Shown here piece by piece: positions 51,224 through 60,527 of a DNA stretch of 64,000 nt. The notes under the pieces are model-generated. The model did not search any database. It saw only the letters and a program-made list of their open reading frames with translations, and was not told the origin of the DNA. Each line of letters opens with the position of its first letter. Positions within the stretch are counted from its first letter, which is position 1. The position numbers and the translations under genes were made by a program. The stretch is from NCBI GenBank assembly GCA_900539865.1, contig UQDS01000003.1, positions 62,001 to 126,000 on the forward strand, written 5' to 3'. This DNA comes from an uncultured Mollicutes bacterium (GTDB lineage: Bacteria; Bacillota_I; Bacilli_A; RFN20; CAG-288).

Positions 51224-54200
51224 TTACTTGTCGGCCTTCTTCTTGAAGATGGCAACAGCAGCTCCTAAGAGAGCAAGTGCGCCAACAGTGGAAGAAGCGA
51301 TGACGACAGAACCGCCACAGCCGCCCTTTTCAGGTTCCGAAGTGGAAGTGCCGCCTTCGGTTGTGCCGCCGCTAGAGGAGTCACCACCAGAAGATTCACC
51401 GCCAGTAGAGCCGCCACCAGTTCCTTCAGATGCAGGAGCGTGGTTGATTGTAAAGGAAGCAGCATCTTTACTAAACGTGAAGCTGATTAAACCAGTTTCG
51501 GCGTTGTAGTTGACCTGGACAGATTCGCCATCGACAAAGACCTTAATGTCATCGACATTCAAATTCTTTGCGATGTTCATGTTGATCGTCATATCCTGCT
51601 TTCTGATGACAGAGTCACCGGTAGCAGCGTTAAGAATATCAACAGCGTAGGTGTAATTTCCGTTAGAAGCATTGATTAAAGTGATGTCATAATCTTGCTT
51701 CGAAGTGAAGAAAGTAGAAGAGACAGAGAAGTCAATCTGAGAAGGCTTGACTAAGATCTTCTGAGTGTTGTGAGCGTGGTCGGTGAGTTCAACAAACATC
51801 TTATCCTCTTCCTTCCAGCTATCGTTGATCCAGAAGTAAGTAGAGGTGAGATCTGTGCCAGCAATCTCTTCCATCTCACGACCAACTGTGACGTTGACGG
51901 AAGCGAAGGAAGCACCATGGGTGACAATATTGAGACGGTCATCTCCATCTTCCTGAGTGATGGAAAGACCAGCTAAAGTCGGAGCAGTCTTATCGACAAC
52001 AAGAGTGTACTGTTTGACTTGCATTGTTCCAGTACCGATCTTCTTGAAGTTGAACTTCAATGTGTATTCGCCTTCCGGAACAGTGGAAAGGTCGATATCG
52101 ACATAGCCGCGATGGATCATGAATCCAGTGCCATTTGCAACTAAGAAGGACTTCATCAATTCTCCCATATCCTGAGCAACTGCCGCAGTACCATAGGTGT
52201 ATAAATCGCGGATATTCTCGCCTTTAATCTTCTTACCATCTTTATTGATGATTTCATAGTTTGCATCAGAAACTGCACGGTTGACGAAGAAGGTACCAAT
52301 CAAATGTTCAGAGACACCAGGAGCACCAGCATAGATGCGATCCTTGTTCTTTCCATCGGTAACTGTCAAGTAAGTTGTACCGTTTGGTTTTGTGCTTTCA
52401 TCGAAGGTGTTGATACGAGCGAAGTTTTCACTGGTCAAACCAGAAGCGCTTGCAGCGAGAGTGGAGCCGGCATAAGCATAAGGTTTCTTATAGGCATCGG
52501 CTAAGTTCTGCACGTAGTTGCTGACAAGATCAGAACCATAGAGCTTGCCTTCTTCTCTTTCGAAATCAAATGCTTCTACAGCATCGGCCTTAGTGTAATC
52601 ACCATAGAATCCCATGAACGGAACAGAGAGTTCGCTCTTTACATCTTTCTTGGTGCTGACATCTTCGAAATCGAGATAGCCTTCGATATAGTTACCGCCT
52701 GCTTCTTCGAAATACTTCTGGTAATATTCTTTCAAGGTACCCTTGAAGTTTTCAACCTGAGAGTCGTTGAATTCTTTTTCAAACGGAAGGTTGTCAATTC
52801 TGACTTTGCACTTGCCGCTGATTTCGCCATTTGCAGGAACGACAACATTGTCTAATTCAACTTTCTTGACCAAATCATCAAGAACTGTTGTGGTGATTTG
52901 ACCAACACCATAAGGATAATCAGAAGAGTTCTTATTATAACCGATAACTTCGGATTTGGAAGATTCTTCCATATTGTCATATTCATCGTGAGAAACCGCA
53001 ACTCTCAAGCTAGGAACCATGACAGAGAGCGCCGGCTTGTAAGTTCTTTCGACTGCGGAATCATTGTGGATTGTGTAATCGAATTCAATATAGCTTTCAG
53101 TAGTATCGCTTGTATTAGAGAAATCAACCTTGAGAGACTTAGAATTCTTTAATTCCACTTTGGATTGAACCGTATTTTCAAATCCTTGAGTGTCTTCGTT
53201 AGGAACAGTGATGTAAGAGTCAGAGGTGAGCATCTTTTCGACATCGATACGACCAGCACCCTGAACTCTCGGAGAAGCGTAGTTTCCGTCGCCGGAAGTG
53301 CTAAGGAGCTTCTCAGTAGAAGACATTGCCTTCATAGAAGCGACTTTCTTTTCGTTTTCGAAAGCCTGTGCATCTTGAAGCGCAAGTGTTCCCTTATTAT
53401 CCGGTTTTCTTTCAGAGAGATATAAAGCTAATGCACCGGTGAAGTTAGGAGCTGCCATAGAAGTACCGGACATATTTTCATAACCAGTTAAGAAGGAATA
53501 ACCAGGATTCATCGGGTTGGAACCATCGTTGTAATATTCAGCGCTGACAGCACCCATGATTTCTTTACCAGGAGCTGCAACAGTGACACCCATATCGAGG
53601 TTTGCTTCGCCGCCGTCACTAGAGAAAGAAGCTAACATGTTGCCATCGCTAGCAGTCTGGGTAGTGTTAGTAGCGATAGTAAGCTTACCTTCGTTACCGC
53701 TATTTTCATCCGGTAAACCGAAGATTCCTTTGGAGTTTTGGAAAACAAAGACAATCGGAATAGAAGGATCATTATCCGCAAAGTCCATAGAGAAGTTGAA
53801 GGTGACAGAAGGATCGTTGTTGATGACGATCAATGCTTTTGCACCGTGAGATGCAGCAGAGAGATATTTGTTGACGAAGGAAGTAGTACCACGGGAGACA
53901 ACCGCAATCTTACCAGAGACATAGGAATCTGTCTTCGGGTTGTAAGAGCTAGTGTCGATACCATGAGCTCTATCGACCTTTTCATAGTCGGAATCTTTAC
54001 CCCAGCCAGGAATGACAACATATTCGAAATCGGCAGAAGACTGACCTTGCGGCAATAAAGAAGCCAAAGGACGATCGGTGACGTTCGGTTGTGTGGCAGA
54101 GGATTTAGCCTGGTCGTTATAAGCGACAGCGCTCGGAGCAGAAGCATCCTTGTTTTGGACAGTAAGAATCGAAGAGAAGAAAGCTTTTTCCGGATTAGAA

Positions 54201-55411
54201 GCCGCAACGATATTGGCAGATTCATCAAAGTGAGATTCACCACCTAAGATACTGGTTTCCACCATGTCACGAGTCCAGTCGCCATAAGAAGCAGAGCTGG
54301 AGAAACTAGACTTACCAGAGTTACCGGCAGCATAGTTGACAATGACACCGGCTTTGGAAGCAGCGTTGATTGCTCTGTAACCGGCAGATTCTGTATTGTC
54401 ACCGCTGGTGTTAAGGTCCGTACCTAAAGAGAGGTTGACAACATCGAGTTTAAGTTTTGCAGCATCTTCCAACGCTTTGATAACCGCGCCTTCAGAAGCG
54501 CCGCCATCATAGTCCGGGAAGACCTTCATAACAGCGATTTGAGCTTTCGGGGCAATACCCTGGAAAACATCGCCGTTAGCACCTGCTAAAGAAGCGACGT
54601 GTGTACCATGTTCACTTCCGTTGCTTGTCGGATCGACATTGTTGTCGCCGCCGTCATAGTCGCGAGCGAAGAAGACTTTGTTGTTGACGTGAGTGAAATA
54701 ATTTTCCTTAAAGCCTTTGCTGATGACATCATCCTTGGTGACAGAATAATCACCGGCAGAAAGATCTTTAAAAGCGGCGGGGTTGAGTTTCTTTCCCTGA
54801 CTGAGAAGTTTTTCTCTGGTTTCAGAACCTTCAACCTGGTTGAGATAAAGACCGGTATCGATGATACCTACTGTGATGTTTTTACCTTGCTGAGAAGAAA
54901 CGCCTTCGCTGGCGCCTCTCTTCTTCAAAGCATCGGCAACCGCTTTGTTCGTGGCATCCATGGTTTCAGCAGAATAGTTTGCTAATCTGAGTTCACGGGT
55001 TTCATAACCAGCGTCTGTAGGAAGCATAGAGTCTAAACCAGTGCTGACAGCCTCCGGTCTAGCGTAGGTGTGAGAAGCCAAAACTTCGCTGACACCATTG
55101 ACAGATTTGAGATAATCTTCATAACGGGCGTTGACTTTGATTTCAAAGCCGTTGAGAAGAGTGTCATAGGTATTAACCACTTCAAAAGAACCTTGTGGAA
55201 GGTTGTAAGTAATTTGGTTAAGAACTTTGTTACGGTTATACTTCAAGGAAGCAGCATCGTCTTTGAATACATCGCCATCACAAAGGACAATGTATGACTT
55301 GTCTTCATCATTCTTAGCAAGTTTATCACTGATTTTTGTGTGACTTGCAGAATAGAAACTAAGTCCGAGGATGGTTGCTAAAGAAGCCATAACGATAAAT
55401 TGTTTTTTCAT
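51224..55411 (-). CDS. Cell-surface subtilisin-like (S8, lactocepin-type) serine protease
   Basis: A 1395-residue secreted endopeptidase. Signal peptide 1-~22; an I9-type inhibitor prodomain at ~36-120 ending GFEIKVNARYEDYLKSV-like. The triad is complete: D185 (GIIDTGLY), H268 (EHGTHVASLAG) and S651 (SGTSMAAPNF), with the oxyanion Asn in NYAAGNSG (363). A PA domain is inserted at ~440-580 (SGKIAVVSRGTTSFVNK), as in lactocepins. Fn3-like beta domains fill 730-1300. The C-terminus is a Gly/Ser/Thr-rich linker, the motif GGCGGS, a hydrophobic helix and KKKADK; there is no LPxTG. It probably starts peptide supply to Opp. RBS TTGGAGG; a cre match lies 203 bases upstream. Confidence 0.96.
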   Translation of the reverse strand: MKKQFIVMASLATILGLSFYSASHTKISDKLAKNDEDKSYIVLCDGDVFKDDAASLKYNRNKVLNQITYNLPQGSFEVVNTYDTLLNGFEIKVNARYEDYLKSVNGVSEVLASHTYARPEAVSTGLDSMLPTDAGYETRELRLANYSAETMDATNKAVADALKKRGASEGVSSQQGKNITVGIIDTGLYLNQVEGSETREKLLSQGKKLNPAAFKDLSAGDYSVTKDDVISKGFKENYFTHVNNKVFFARDYDGGDNNVDPTSNGSEHGTHVASLAGANGDVFQGIAPKAQIAVMKVFPDYDGGASEGAVIKALEDAAKLKLDVVNLSLGTDLNTSGDNTESAGYRAINAASKAGVIVNYAAGNSGKSSFSSSASYGDWTRDMVETSILGGESHFDESANIVAASNPEKAFFSSILTVQNKDASAPSAVAYNDQAKSSATQPNVTDRPLASLLPQGQSSADFEYVVIPGWGKDSDYEKVDRAHGIDTSSYNPKTDSYVSGKIAVVSRGTTSFVNKYLSAASHGAKALIVINNDPSVTFNFSMDFADNDPSIPIVFVFQNSKGIFGLPDENSGNEGKLTIATNTTQTASDGNMLASFSSDGGEANLDMGVTVAAPGKEIMGAVSAEYYNDGSNPMNPGYSFLTGYENMSGTSMAAPNFTGALALYLSERKPDNKGTLALQDAQAFENEKKVASMKAMSSTEKLLSTSGDGNYASPRVQGAGRIDVEKMLTSDSYITVPNEDTQGFENTVQSKVELKNSKSLKVDFSNTSDTTESYIEFDYTIHNDSAVERTYKPALSVMVPSLRVAVSHDEYDNMEESSKSEVIGYNKNSSDYPYGVGQITTTVLDDLVKKVELDNVVVPANGEISGKCKVRIDNLPFEKEFNDSQVENFKGTLKEYYQKYFEEAGGNYIEGYLDFEDVSTKKDVKSELSVPFMGFYGDYTKADAVEAFDFEREEGKLYGSDLVSNYVQNLADAYKKPYAYAGSTLAASASGLTSENFARINTFDESTKPNGTTYLTVTDGKNKDRIYAGAPGVSEHLIGTFFVNRAVSDANYEIINKDGKKIKGENIRDLYTYGTAAVAQDMGELMKSFLVANGTGFMIHRGYVDIDLSTVPEGEYTLKFNFKKIGTGTMQVKQYTLVVDKTAPTLAGLSITQEDGDDRLNIVTHGASFASVNVTVGREMEEIAGTDLTSTYFWINDSWKEEDKMFVELTDHAHNTQKILVKPSQIDFSVSSTFFTSKQDYDITLINASNGNYTYAVDILNAATGDSVIRKQDMTINMNIAKNLNVDDIKVFVDGESVQVNYNAETGLISFTFSKDAASFTINHAPASEGTGGGSTGGESSGGDSSSGGTTEGGTSTSEPEKGGCGGSVVIASSTVGALALLGAAVAIFKKKADK

Positions 55412-55613
55412 AAATCGTATCCTCCAATAAGCGCTTAAAATAAAGCGGAATATATTTTATTAAATGAAATAATCGACTTTCAAATTTTATATATACATAT
55501 ATATAAATGCATTTTTTGCAAACTTGAAAAAAATTACATATTTTGCAATAAAAATTTAAAAATTAAAGCGTTTTTTTATAAAATCAAACGTTAAACAACA
55601 AAATCAATTTATT

Positions 55614-55627
55614 TGAAAACGCTTACA
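55614..55627. promoter_or_regulatory. CcpA cre site match upstream of the subtilase
   Basis: TGAAAACGCTTACA fits TGWNANCGNTNWCA at every position, 203 bases before the subtilase start and upstream of a candidate -10 (TATAAA on the minus strand near 55580). Confidence 0.65.
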
Positions 55628-55668
55628 ATGTTATTTTTTTATAGAGATTGCCTTTATTGATATCTCTT

Positions 55669-56862
55669 TTAGGCTTTCATCAATTGATAAACGACACCGA
55701 CAAGAGCTTCCATCTGATAAAGATCGACATATTCATAACGACCATGCATGTTGTAATCGCCTGTACCAAGATTCGGAGTAGGTAACCCCATGAAAGAAAG
55801 TTGACTTCCTGTCGTGCCACCGCGAATAGGTAAATAAATCACCGGAATATCACAGCTCTTCATCGCTTCTTCCATCTCTTTTTGAATTTCTGGATGCTGA
55901 TCCATGATGACTTTCATATTGTGATACTGCTCTTGGAAAGAAAGTGAGATCGCTTCATATCCGATGCGCTGATTGATGCGTCTTGCAGTAAGCTTAGCAA
56001 GAGAGATCATCTCTTGTACCTGATGGTCATCAAAGGAACGGATGATATATTCTCCCTTTGCCTCTTCTTCACAACCTGAAATATCCAAGATGTGATAGAA
56101 AGGTTCTTTCTCATCCGTGTGTTCCGGACGCAAGAATTCCGGAAGAGCAGAATGGAAGTTCATCAAGACATTGATTGCGTTGACCATCTGATCTTTTGCA
56201 CTTCCCGGATGAATCGACTTTCCTTTCACTTTGACTGTCATTGCATATGCGCTAAATGTTTCAATCGATGGTGCACGATAATCGCCTCCATCTACGGTAT
56301 AACCATATTTTGCTTTCACAGTTTCTAAAGAGACATGTTTTGCATCTGCGCCGATTTCCTCATCCGTAGTGAAAATAATTTCTAAGGAACGATGATTTTC
56401 ATCACCTTTTAAGATCTTTTCTAAGGCTTCCATGATAATAGCCATACCGGCTTTATCATCACCGCCTAAGAGCGTATTGCCATCCGTGACGATAATTTTA
56501 TGTCCTCTTGACCAGGCTAACATCGGGAATTCTTTTTCAGAAAGATACATGCCCTCTTGCAACTCTACATCCTTACCATCGTAATCTACTACCCTAGGCT
56601 TTACATCCTTGCCAGAACAAGCGGGCGCTGTGTCCATATGTGCGATAAAAGCAACCATATCTTTGTCGCTTTTTCCATAGAATTTGGCATCGACAATACC
56701 AAATTGGTTAATGCTAATTTCATCGGGATGAAGCTGTTGTAATTCTAAAAGAACATGCTGAGCAAGATGAAACATCAAATCATTAGAGGGACCATCATCC
56801 CTTTCTTCTTTTGCGGTCGTTTCATAGGAAACATAGGTTAGAAATTTGTCTAAAACACTCAT
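55669..56862 (-). CDS. pepT: Tripeptide aminopeptidase (peptidase T, M20 family)
   Basis: A 397-residue cytoplasmic dizinc peptidase that removes the N-terminal residue of tripeptides. Metal and catalytic motifs are intact: AHMDTAPACSG (His, Asp), LLGGDDKAGMAI (bridging Asp), FTTDEEIGADA (catalytic and ligand Glu) and the late His in GTGDYNMHGRYEYV. The dimerisation domain lies at ~205-315 with GKSIHPGSAKD. Length matches the family. AAGG lies 8 nt before the ATG. It is near the subtilase and opp operon, completing the route from protein to amino acids. Confidence 0.97.
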   Translation of the reverse strand: MSVLDKFLTYVSYETTAKEERDDGPSNDLMFHLAQHVLLELQQLHPDEISINQFGIVDAKFYGKSDKDMVAFIAHMDTAPACSGKDVKPRVVDYDGKDVELQEGMYLSEKEFPMLAWSRGHKIIVTDGNTLLGGDDKAGMAIIMEALEKILKGDENHRSLEIIFTTDEEIGADAKHVSLETVKAKYGYTVDGGDYRAPSIETFSAYAMTVKVKGKSIHPGSAKDQMVNAINVLMNFHSALPEFLRPEHTDEKEPFYHILDISGCEEEAKGEYIIRSFDDHQVQEMISLAKLTARRINQRIGYEAISLSFQEQYHNMKVIMDQHPEIQKEMEEAMKSCDIPVIYLPIRGGTTGSQLSFMGLPTPNLGTGDYNMHGRYEYVDLYQMEALVGVVYQLMKA

Positions 56863-56913
56863 ATTTATTGCCTTTCTTTATATTATTTCACGTGAAATTT
56901 CACGCTTATTCTT

Positions 56914-59900
56914 CTACTTGTTATCGTTCGTACGGAAAATGAAGTTATAAACAGAGTACTTTCCGTTGAAATGATAAATTTCCGAGAAACTATAGCTATG
57001 ACCGATGGCGGAATCTTTCAAAGCAGAACTATCCAATGGTAATTTATCAATGATGGAGGGACCGATATGCAAACTCTTTTTAATTGTAGAATTGATGATT
57101 GGTGTGAGAATGAAATCATACTGTAACGCCTTCATTTCAATGTTCTTACTGGCAAGAATCAACTGTTCAAAGTTCATATGTCGCAAGGAAAGCGGAACTT
57201 CTAACTGGTTCAAAACGATGTAAGCATTAAACTCATCCGCGAATTTTTTCTTCATCGCAAAGCGATAAGTGTTCAACAATACAGCATAGTTTAACGCCTC
57301 TTTATATGCGCCTTCTGCCTGACCATCGAAAGTGAGGAAGACATAGCCGTTTTTACCATATGTTGTCTTCATTTCTAAGAAGGAGCGAGGGCAAGTTCTT
57401 TGCGCTGTGCGATCGATCAAATCATAGAAAAGCTTTTCTTTCGTATTGTCAGAACCGTCTTCTTTTGAGCTTGTGCATTTGACAAAGATATAAATCAATT
57501 TCGTAGTCTTCTTTTCGTTTCTCTTTGCCACTTCTAAAGCTTCTGCAGTGTTATAAGGATCGGTGATAAAGTCATCAGAAACAATTTGGAAGCCCTTAGC
57601 ATCTTCTACGATATTAAATTCTTTTCCATTAGTAGAGAAGGACTCTTCTTTCATATCTTGTAAAGATAAAAGATTTCCGATAACAACATTATTTTTGTTT
57701 TCTTCATAACGTGGATTGATAACACGATAATTCCATCCATAATCACTATTTTTAATATTGAATTCTTTCTTTCTGATCAAGCGGCCTGCAAAATCAGTGA
57801 CAAAGTCTTTCTCTTCTCCGATGATTTCATCCCAATAATCATATGCTTTCGCTTCGTTTTTGATCTCTTCATCAACATAAGAAACATCGCTTTGTCCGAG
57901 TTCTTCTACCTCGTTATCCGCAAGATTTAAATCATATACTTTTTCATTGTCTTTTCTAACCCAAGTGGTATGACTTAAAAGTGCTTCTTCGATATTATTT
58001 GTCTCTAATGCAAGAGCGTTTTCCGAAAGATAAGAAGTCATCTCATTATAGAAATTCAAATCTCCGCCCAAAGAGACATAAATCAATTTCATTTCTAAAG
58101 CCTTGTTTTTCTTTTGAGTTGTCTCTAATTCTTCTTCTGTTCTTGTCACTTTTTCTTTTAAGGTGACAAGTTCTTCTCCTAAGGACTTGTTTTCCGATAA
58201 GGAACTTTCATTCGCTAAGCGGATAGCAGCGAATTCTTTTTCATATTCTTCTAACTTCAATCCTTCTTGCGCAGATTTGCTTTCCAACGCCTGCTTTTCT
58301 TCTTTCAATTGTTCTAATTCTTGTTGTTGTTCTTCTTTTAAAGAAGAAAGTTCACTTACTTGTGAAGTTAAAACTTCTAAATTTTCTTTCAATTGGGCAT
58401 TTTCATGAGAAAATTCATTGCGTTCAAAAGCGATGCTATCAAAGCGTTCACTCGCTAATTTATCTTCTTCTTCCTCTCTTGCTTTTTCTTCTAAGAGAGC
58501 AGTCTTTTCCGCTTCTAACGCTTCTTTTGTTTGCTTGAGTGTTTCCAATTCCTTCAGCAATTCTTCTCTTTGTGTTTCTTGTGCTTTCTCTTTTAACAAA
58601 ACTTGTTGTTCTCTCTCTGAAATTAAAACATTCAAAGAAGAAATTGTGTCGCGAAGTGTATTTTCGTCGTTTTCACAATTTTCCAATTTTTCTTTTTGCT
58701 CTTTCAATTCTTGAGCCATTTTTTCTAATTGCAATGTTTGTTCTTGAAGTTGTTGTTTCAGTTTTTCAGTTTCTTCTTCTTTCTCATTTAAAGAAGCCTC
58801 TTTCAAAGTTAACACTTCTTCTTGATTCTTTTCTAAAAGTAAAACTTTGTGCATGTAATCTTCTTTTTGAAGAGAAAGTGCATCTTTTTCATCGGTTAAA
58901 GTCTCCACCTTCATCTTCCAATCCGTGATTTCTTGCGATAAGTTTTCCTTCTCGTTCACAACATTTTGATAAGAACTCTTACATTCTGCTAACTGAGAAG
59001 ACAATTCTTCTACCTGTTTATTTAAACGATTGATCTCTGTCTCATCGTTGATTGATTTCGCCATCAACGTTTCCGCTTTTGCTTTATAGGAATCCAATAG
59101 ACCATCCAATTCAAAACGATTGGCTTCGCCAAGTTCTTTCATCTGTTGATTCAATTCTTGAATCTGTTGTTTCATGTGACATTTTTCTTTCGTCACATTT
59201 TCTAAATCAACCAAAAGCTGTTCTTTCGCACCCGAAAGATTGTCTTTTGCTTGTGCTAAAGTAGCAATCAATTCTTTGGCTGAAACCAAAGAATTTCTTG
59301 TGATTCCCAACTCTGTTTTAATTTCTTCAAAAGAAGATAGCAACGATTCATAATTCGTTTTTAATTCTTCTTTTTCCTGGATGAGAATATTCTTTTCATC
59401 CGTCAAATCAGCAACTTTTGTAAGTAGAAGTTCTGTTTCTTCCTCTTCAGAAGATATTTCTTCCTTTTTCTCTTCGTGGACAATTTCTGTCTCTGTTTCA
59501 AAAGGATCTACAACATCGATATCAACCGATGTCACTTCTTTTTCTAATCCATCTGTCAAAATAGTCTCGTGAGATAAAGTATCTTCTTCCTCTTCTTCCG
59601 TGATTTCGACAGGTTCCCCTTCAAAAATAATATCGCTGATTTCCTTATCATCCAAAATTTCTTCTTTGTCACCTAAATCAACTTCTTCGACGACTTCTTT
59701 TTGTTCAATATTTTTCGTAACTGTTTCCGGGTTGACCTCTTTTAAGATTTTTTCATCCGAAAGAGAAGTTTCTACTTGTGAAGCATTAAAAACAGGTGCT
59801 TGATCCAAATTTTGATTATCGGCGTTTGTCTCTTCTTCAAATTCAAAACCTACCGTATTTTCCGAAAAAACTTTATCGCGGATATTTTTTAAATTTGGAA

Positions 59901-60321
59901 GAATAAAGTGCTTTGTCTGTCCATTCGTTCCATAAAGTTTTTTGTGATATGCTAAAACTTTCTCAGTATCTAAATCGTCTTTACTCGGTGTACGATCCAG
60001 AGGGTGATTGAAATCAGTGACATCATAAATTGCAAAGGTACGGAATTTTTTGCCTTTGCGAACTTCAAAAATGCCATTGCCAATTTTAAAGGACATCTTG
60101 TCTCCGCGAATATTCTTTGTAAGCATGGAACAAGGGATTAAATTATCATCCGTGATCATGCCTCCGTTTGACAAAGGCTTAATCAAATCGATGGTCCAAC
60201 CATAATTTGAATTTTCGTTTTCAAAGTCTTCTAATTTCATCGGTTGCGCTGCATAATCGTATGCTACTTGCGCTTCACCAAAATATCGTTTCCAAATTTC
60301 AATAGATTTCGTTTGCTCCAT
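56914..60321 (-). CDS. Unknown long coiled-coil protein with related domains at both ends
   Basis: A 1135-residue cytoplasmic protein with no signal peptide. Residues (from the GTG at 60330) ~12-107 and ~832-924 are copies of one domain: both have GE-x(5)-D-x-A, then F-x(3)-NS-[ND]-YGW and a following I-x-P (NSNYGWTIDLIKP; NSDYGWNYRVINP). Between them are a very acidic linker (~165-300) and a heptad-rich coiled coil (~300-750). The last ~200 residues form a further globular region (KLIYIFVKC, YVFLTFDGQAEGAYKEAL). Two such domains on a ~65-nm rod would suit a tether or structural element. The ATG at 60321 has AAGGAG 8 nt upstream; the GTG overlaps it. No family recognised. Confidence 0.85.
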   Translation of the reverse strand: MEQTKSIEIWKRYFGEAQVAYDYAAQPMKLEDFENENSNYGWTIDLIKPLSNGGMITDDNLIPCSMLTKNIRGDKMSFKIGNGIFEVRKGKKFRTFAIYDVTDFNHPLDRTPSKDDLDTEKVLAYHKKLYGTNGQTKHFILPNLKNIRDKVFSENTVGFEFEEETNADNQNLDQAPVFNASQVETSLSDEKILKEVNPETVTKNIEQKEVVEEVDLGDKEEILDDKEISDIIFEGEPVEITEEEEEDTLSHETILTDGLEKEVTSVDIDVVDPFETETEIVHEEKKEEISSEEEETELLLTKVADLTDEKNILIQEKEELKTNYESLLSSFEEIKTELGITRNSLVSAKELIATLAQAKDNLSGAKEQLLVDLENVTKEKCHMKQQIQELNQQMKELGEANRFELDGLLDSYKAKAETLMAKSINDETEINRLNKQVEELSSQLAECKSSYQNVVNEKENLSQEITDWKMKVETLTDEKDALSLQKEDYMHKVLLLEKNQEEVLTLKEASLNEKEEETEKLKQQLQEQTLQLEKMAQELKEQKEKLENCENDENTLRDTISSLNVLISEREQQVLLKEKAQETQREELLKELETLKQTKEALEAEKTALLEEKAREEEEDKLASERFDSIAFERNEFSHENAQLKENLEVLTSQVSELSSLKEEQQQELEQLKEEKQALESKSAQEGLKLEEYEKEFAAIRLANESSLSENKSLGEELVTLKEKVTRTEEELETTQKKNKALEMKLIYVSLGGDLNFYNEMTSYLSENALALETNNIEEALLSHTTWVRKDNEKVYDLNLADNEVEELGQSDVSYVDEEIKNEAKAYDYWDEIIGEEKDFVTDFAGRLIRKKEFNIKNSDYGWNYRVINPRYEENKNNVVIGNLLSLQDMKEESFSTNGKEFNIVEDAKGFQIVSDDFITDPYNTAEALEVAKRNEKKTTKLIYIFVKCTSSKEDGSDNTKEKLFYDLIDRTAQRTCPRSFLEMKTTYGKNGYVFLTFDGQAEGAYKEALNYAVLLNTYRFAMKKKFADEFNAYIVLNQLEVPLSLRHMNFEQLILASKNIEMKALQYDFILTPIINSTIKKSLHIGPSIIDKLPLDSSALKDSAIGHSYSFSEIYHFNGKYSVYNFIFRTNDNK

Positions 60322-60450
60322 AAGAAACACTCCTTATAATCGCTTACTAAAATTATAGCAATTTATATATATATTTGGCACTAAATTTCTCTTTTTCTTT
60401 CTAAATTCTACCTTTTAATCATTTTCTTGAAATTGATTTTTTATGCTTTC

Positions 60451-60490
60451 AAAAAAAACGATATGTCTTCTTTGACAAAAACATATCGTT
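60451..60490 (-). terminator. Intrinsic terminator of the GH2 gene
   Basis: AACGATATGT and ACATATCGTT form a 10-bp stem with a 14-base loop, followed on the minus strand by eight T. Confidence 0.85.
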
Positions 60491-60527
60491 GTTTTCTATT
60501 CAATTATGACTTTTTAATTTCTTTCGA

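Noticed and set aside
55640..55668. AGAGAT/ATCTCT inverted repeat after pepT as a terminator
   Set aside because: Only a 6-bp stem with a 12-base loop, and the minus-strand tail is A-rich, not T-rich.
60330..60350. cre-like sequence TATAATCGCTTACT upstream of the coiled-coil gene
   Set aside because: Two mismatches to the consensus at conserved positions.
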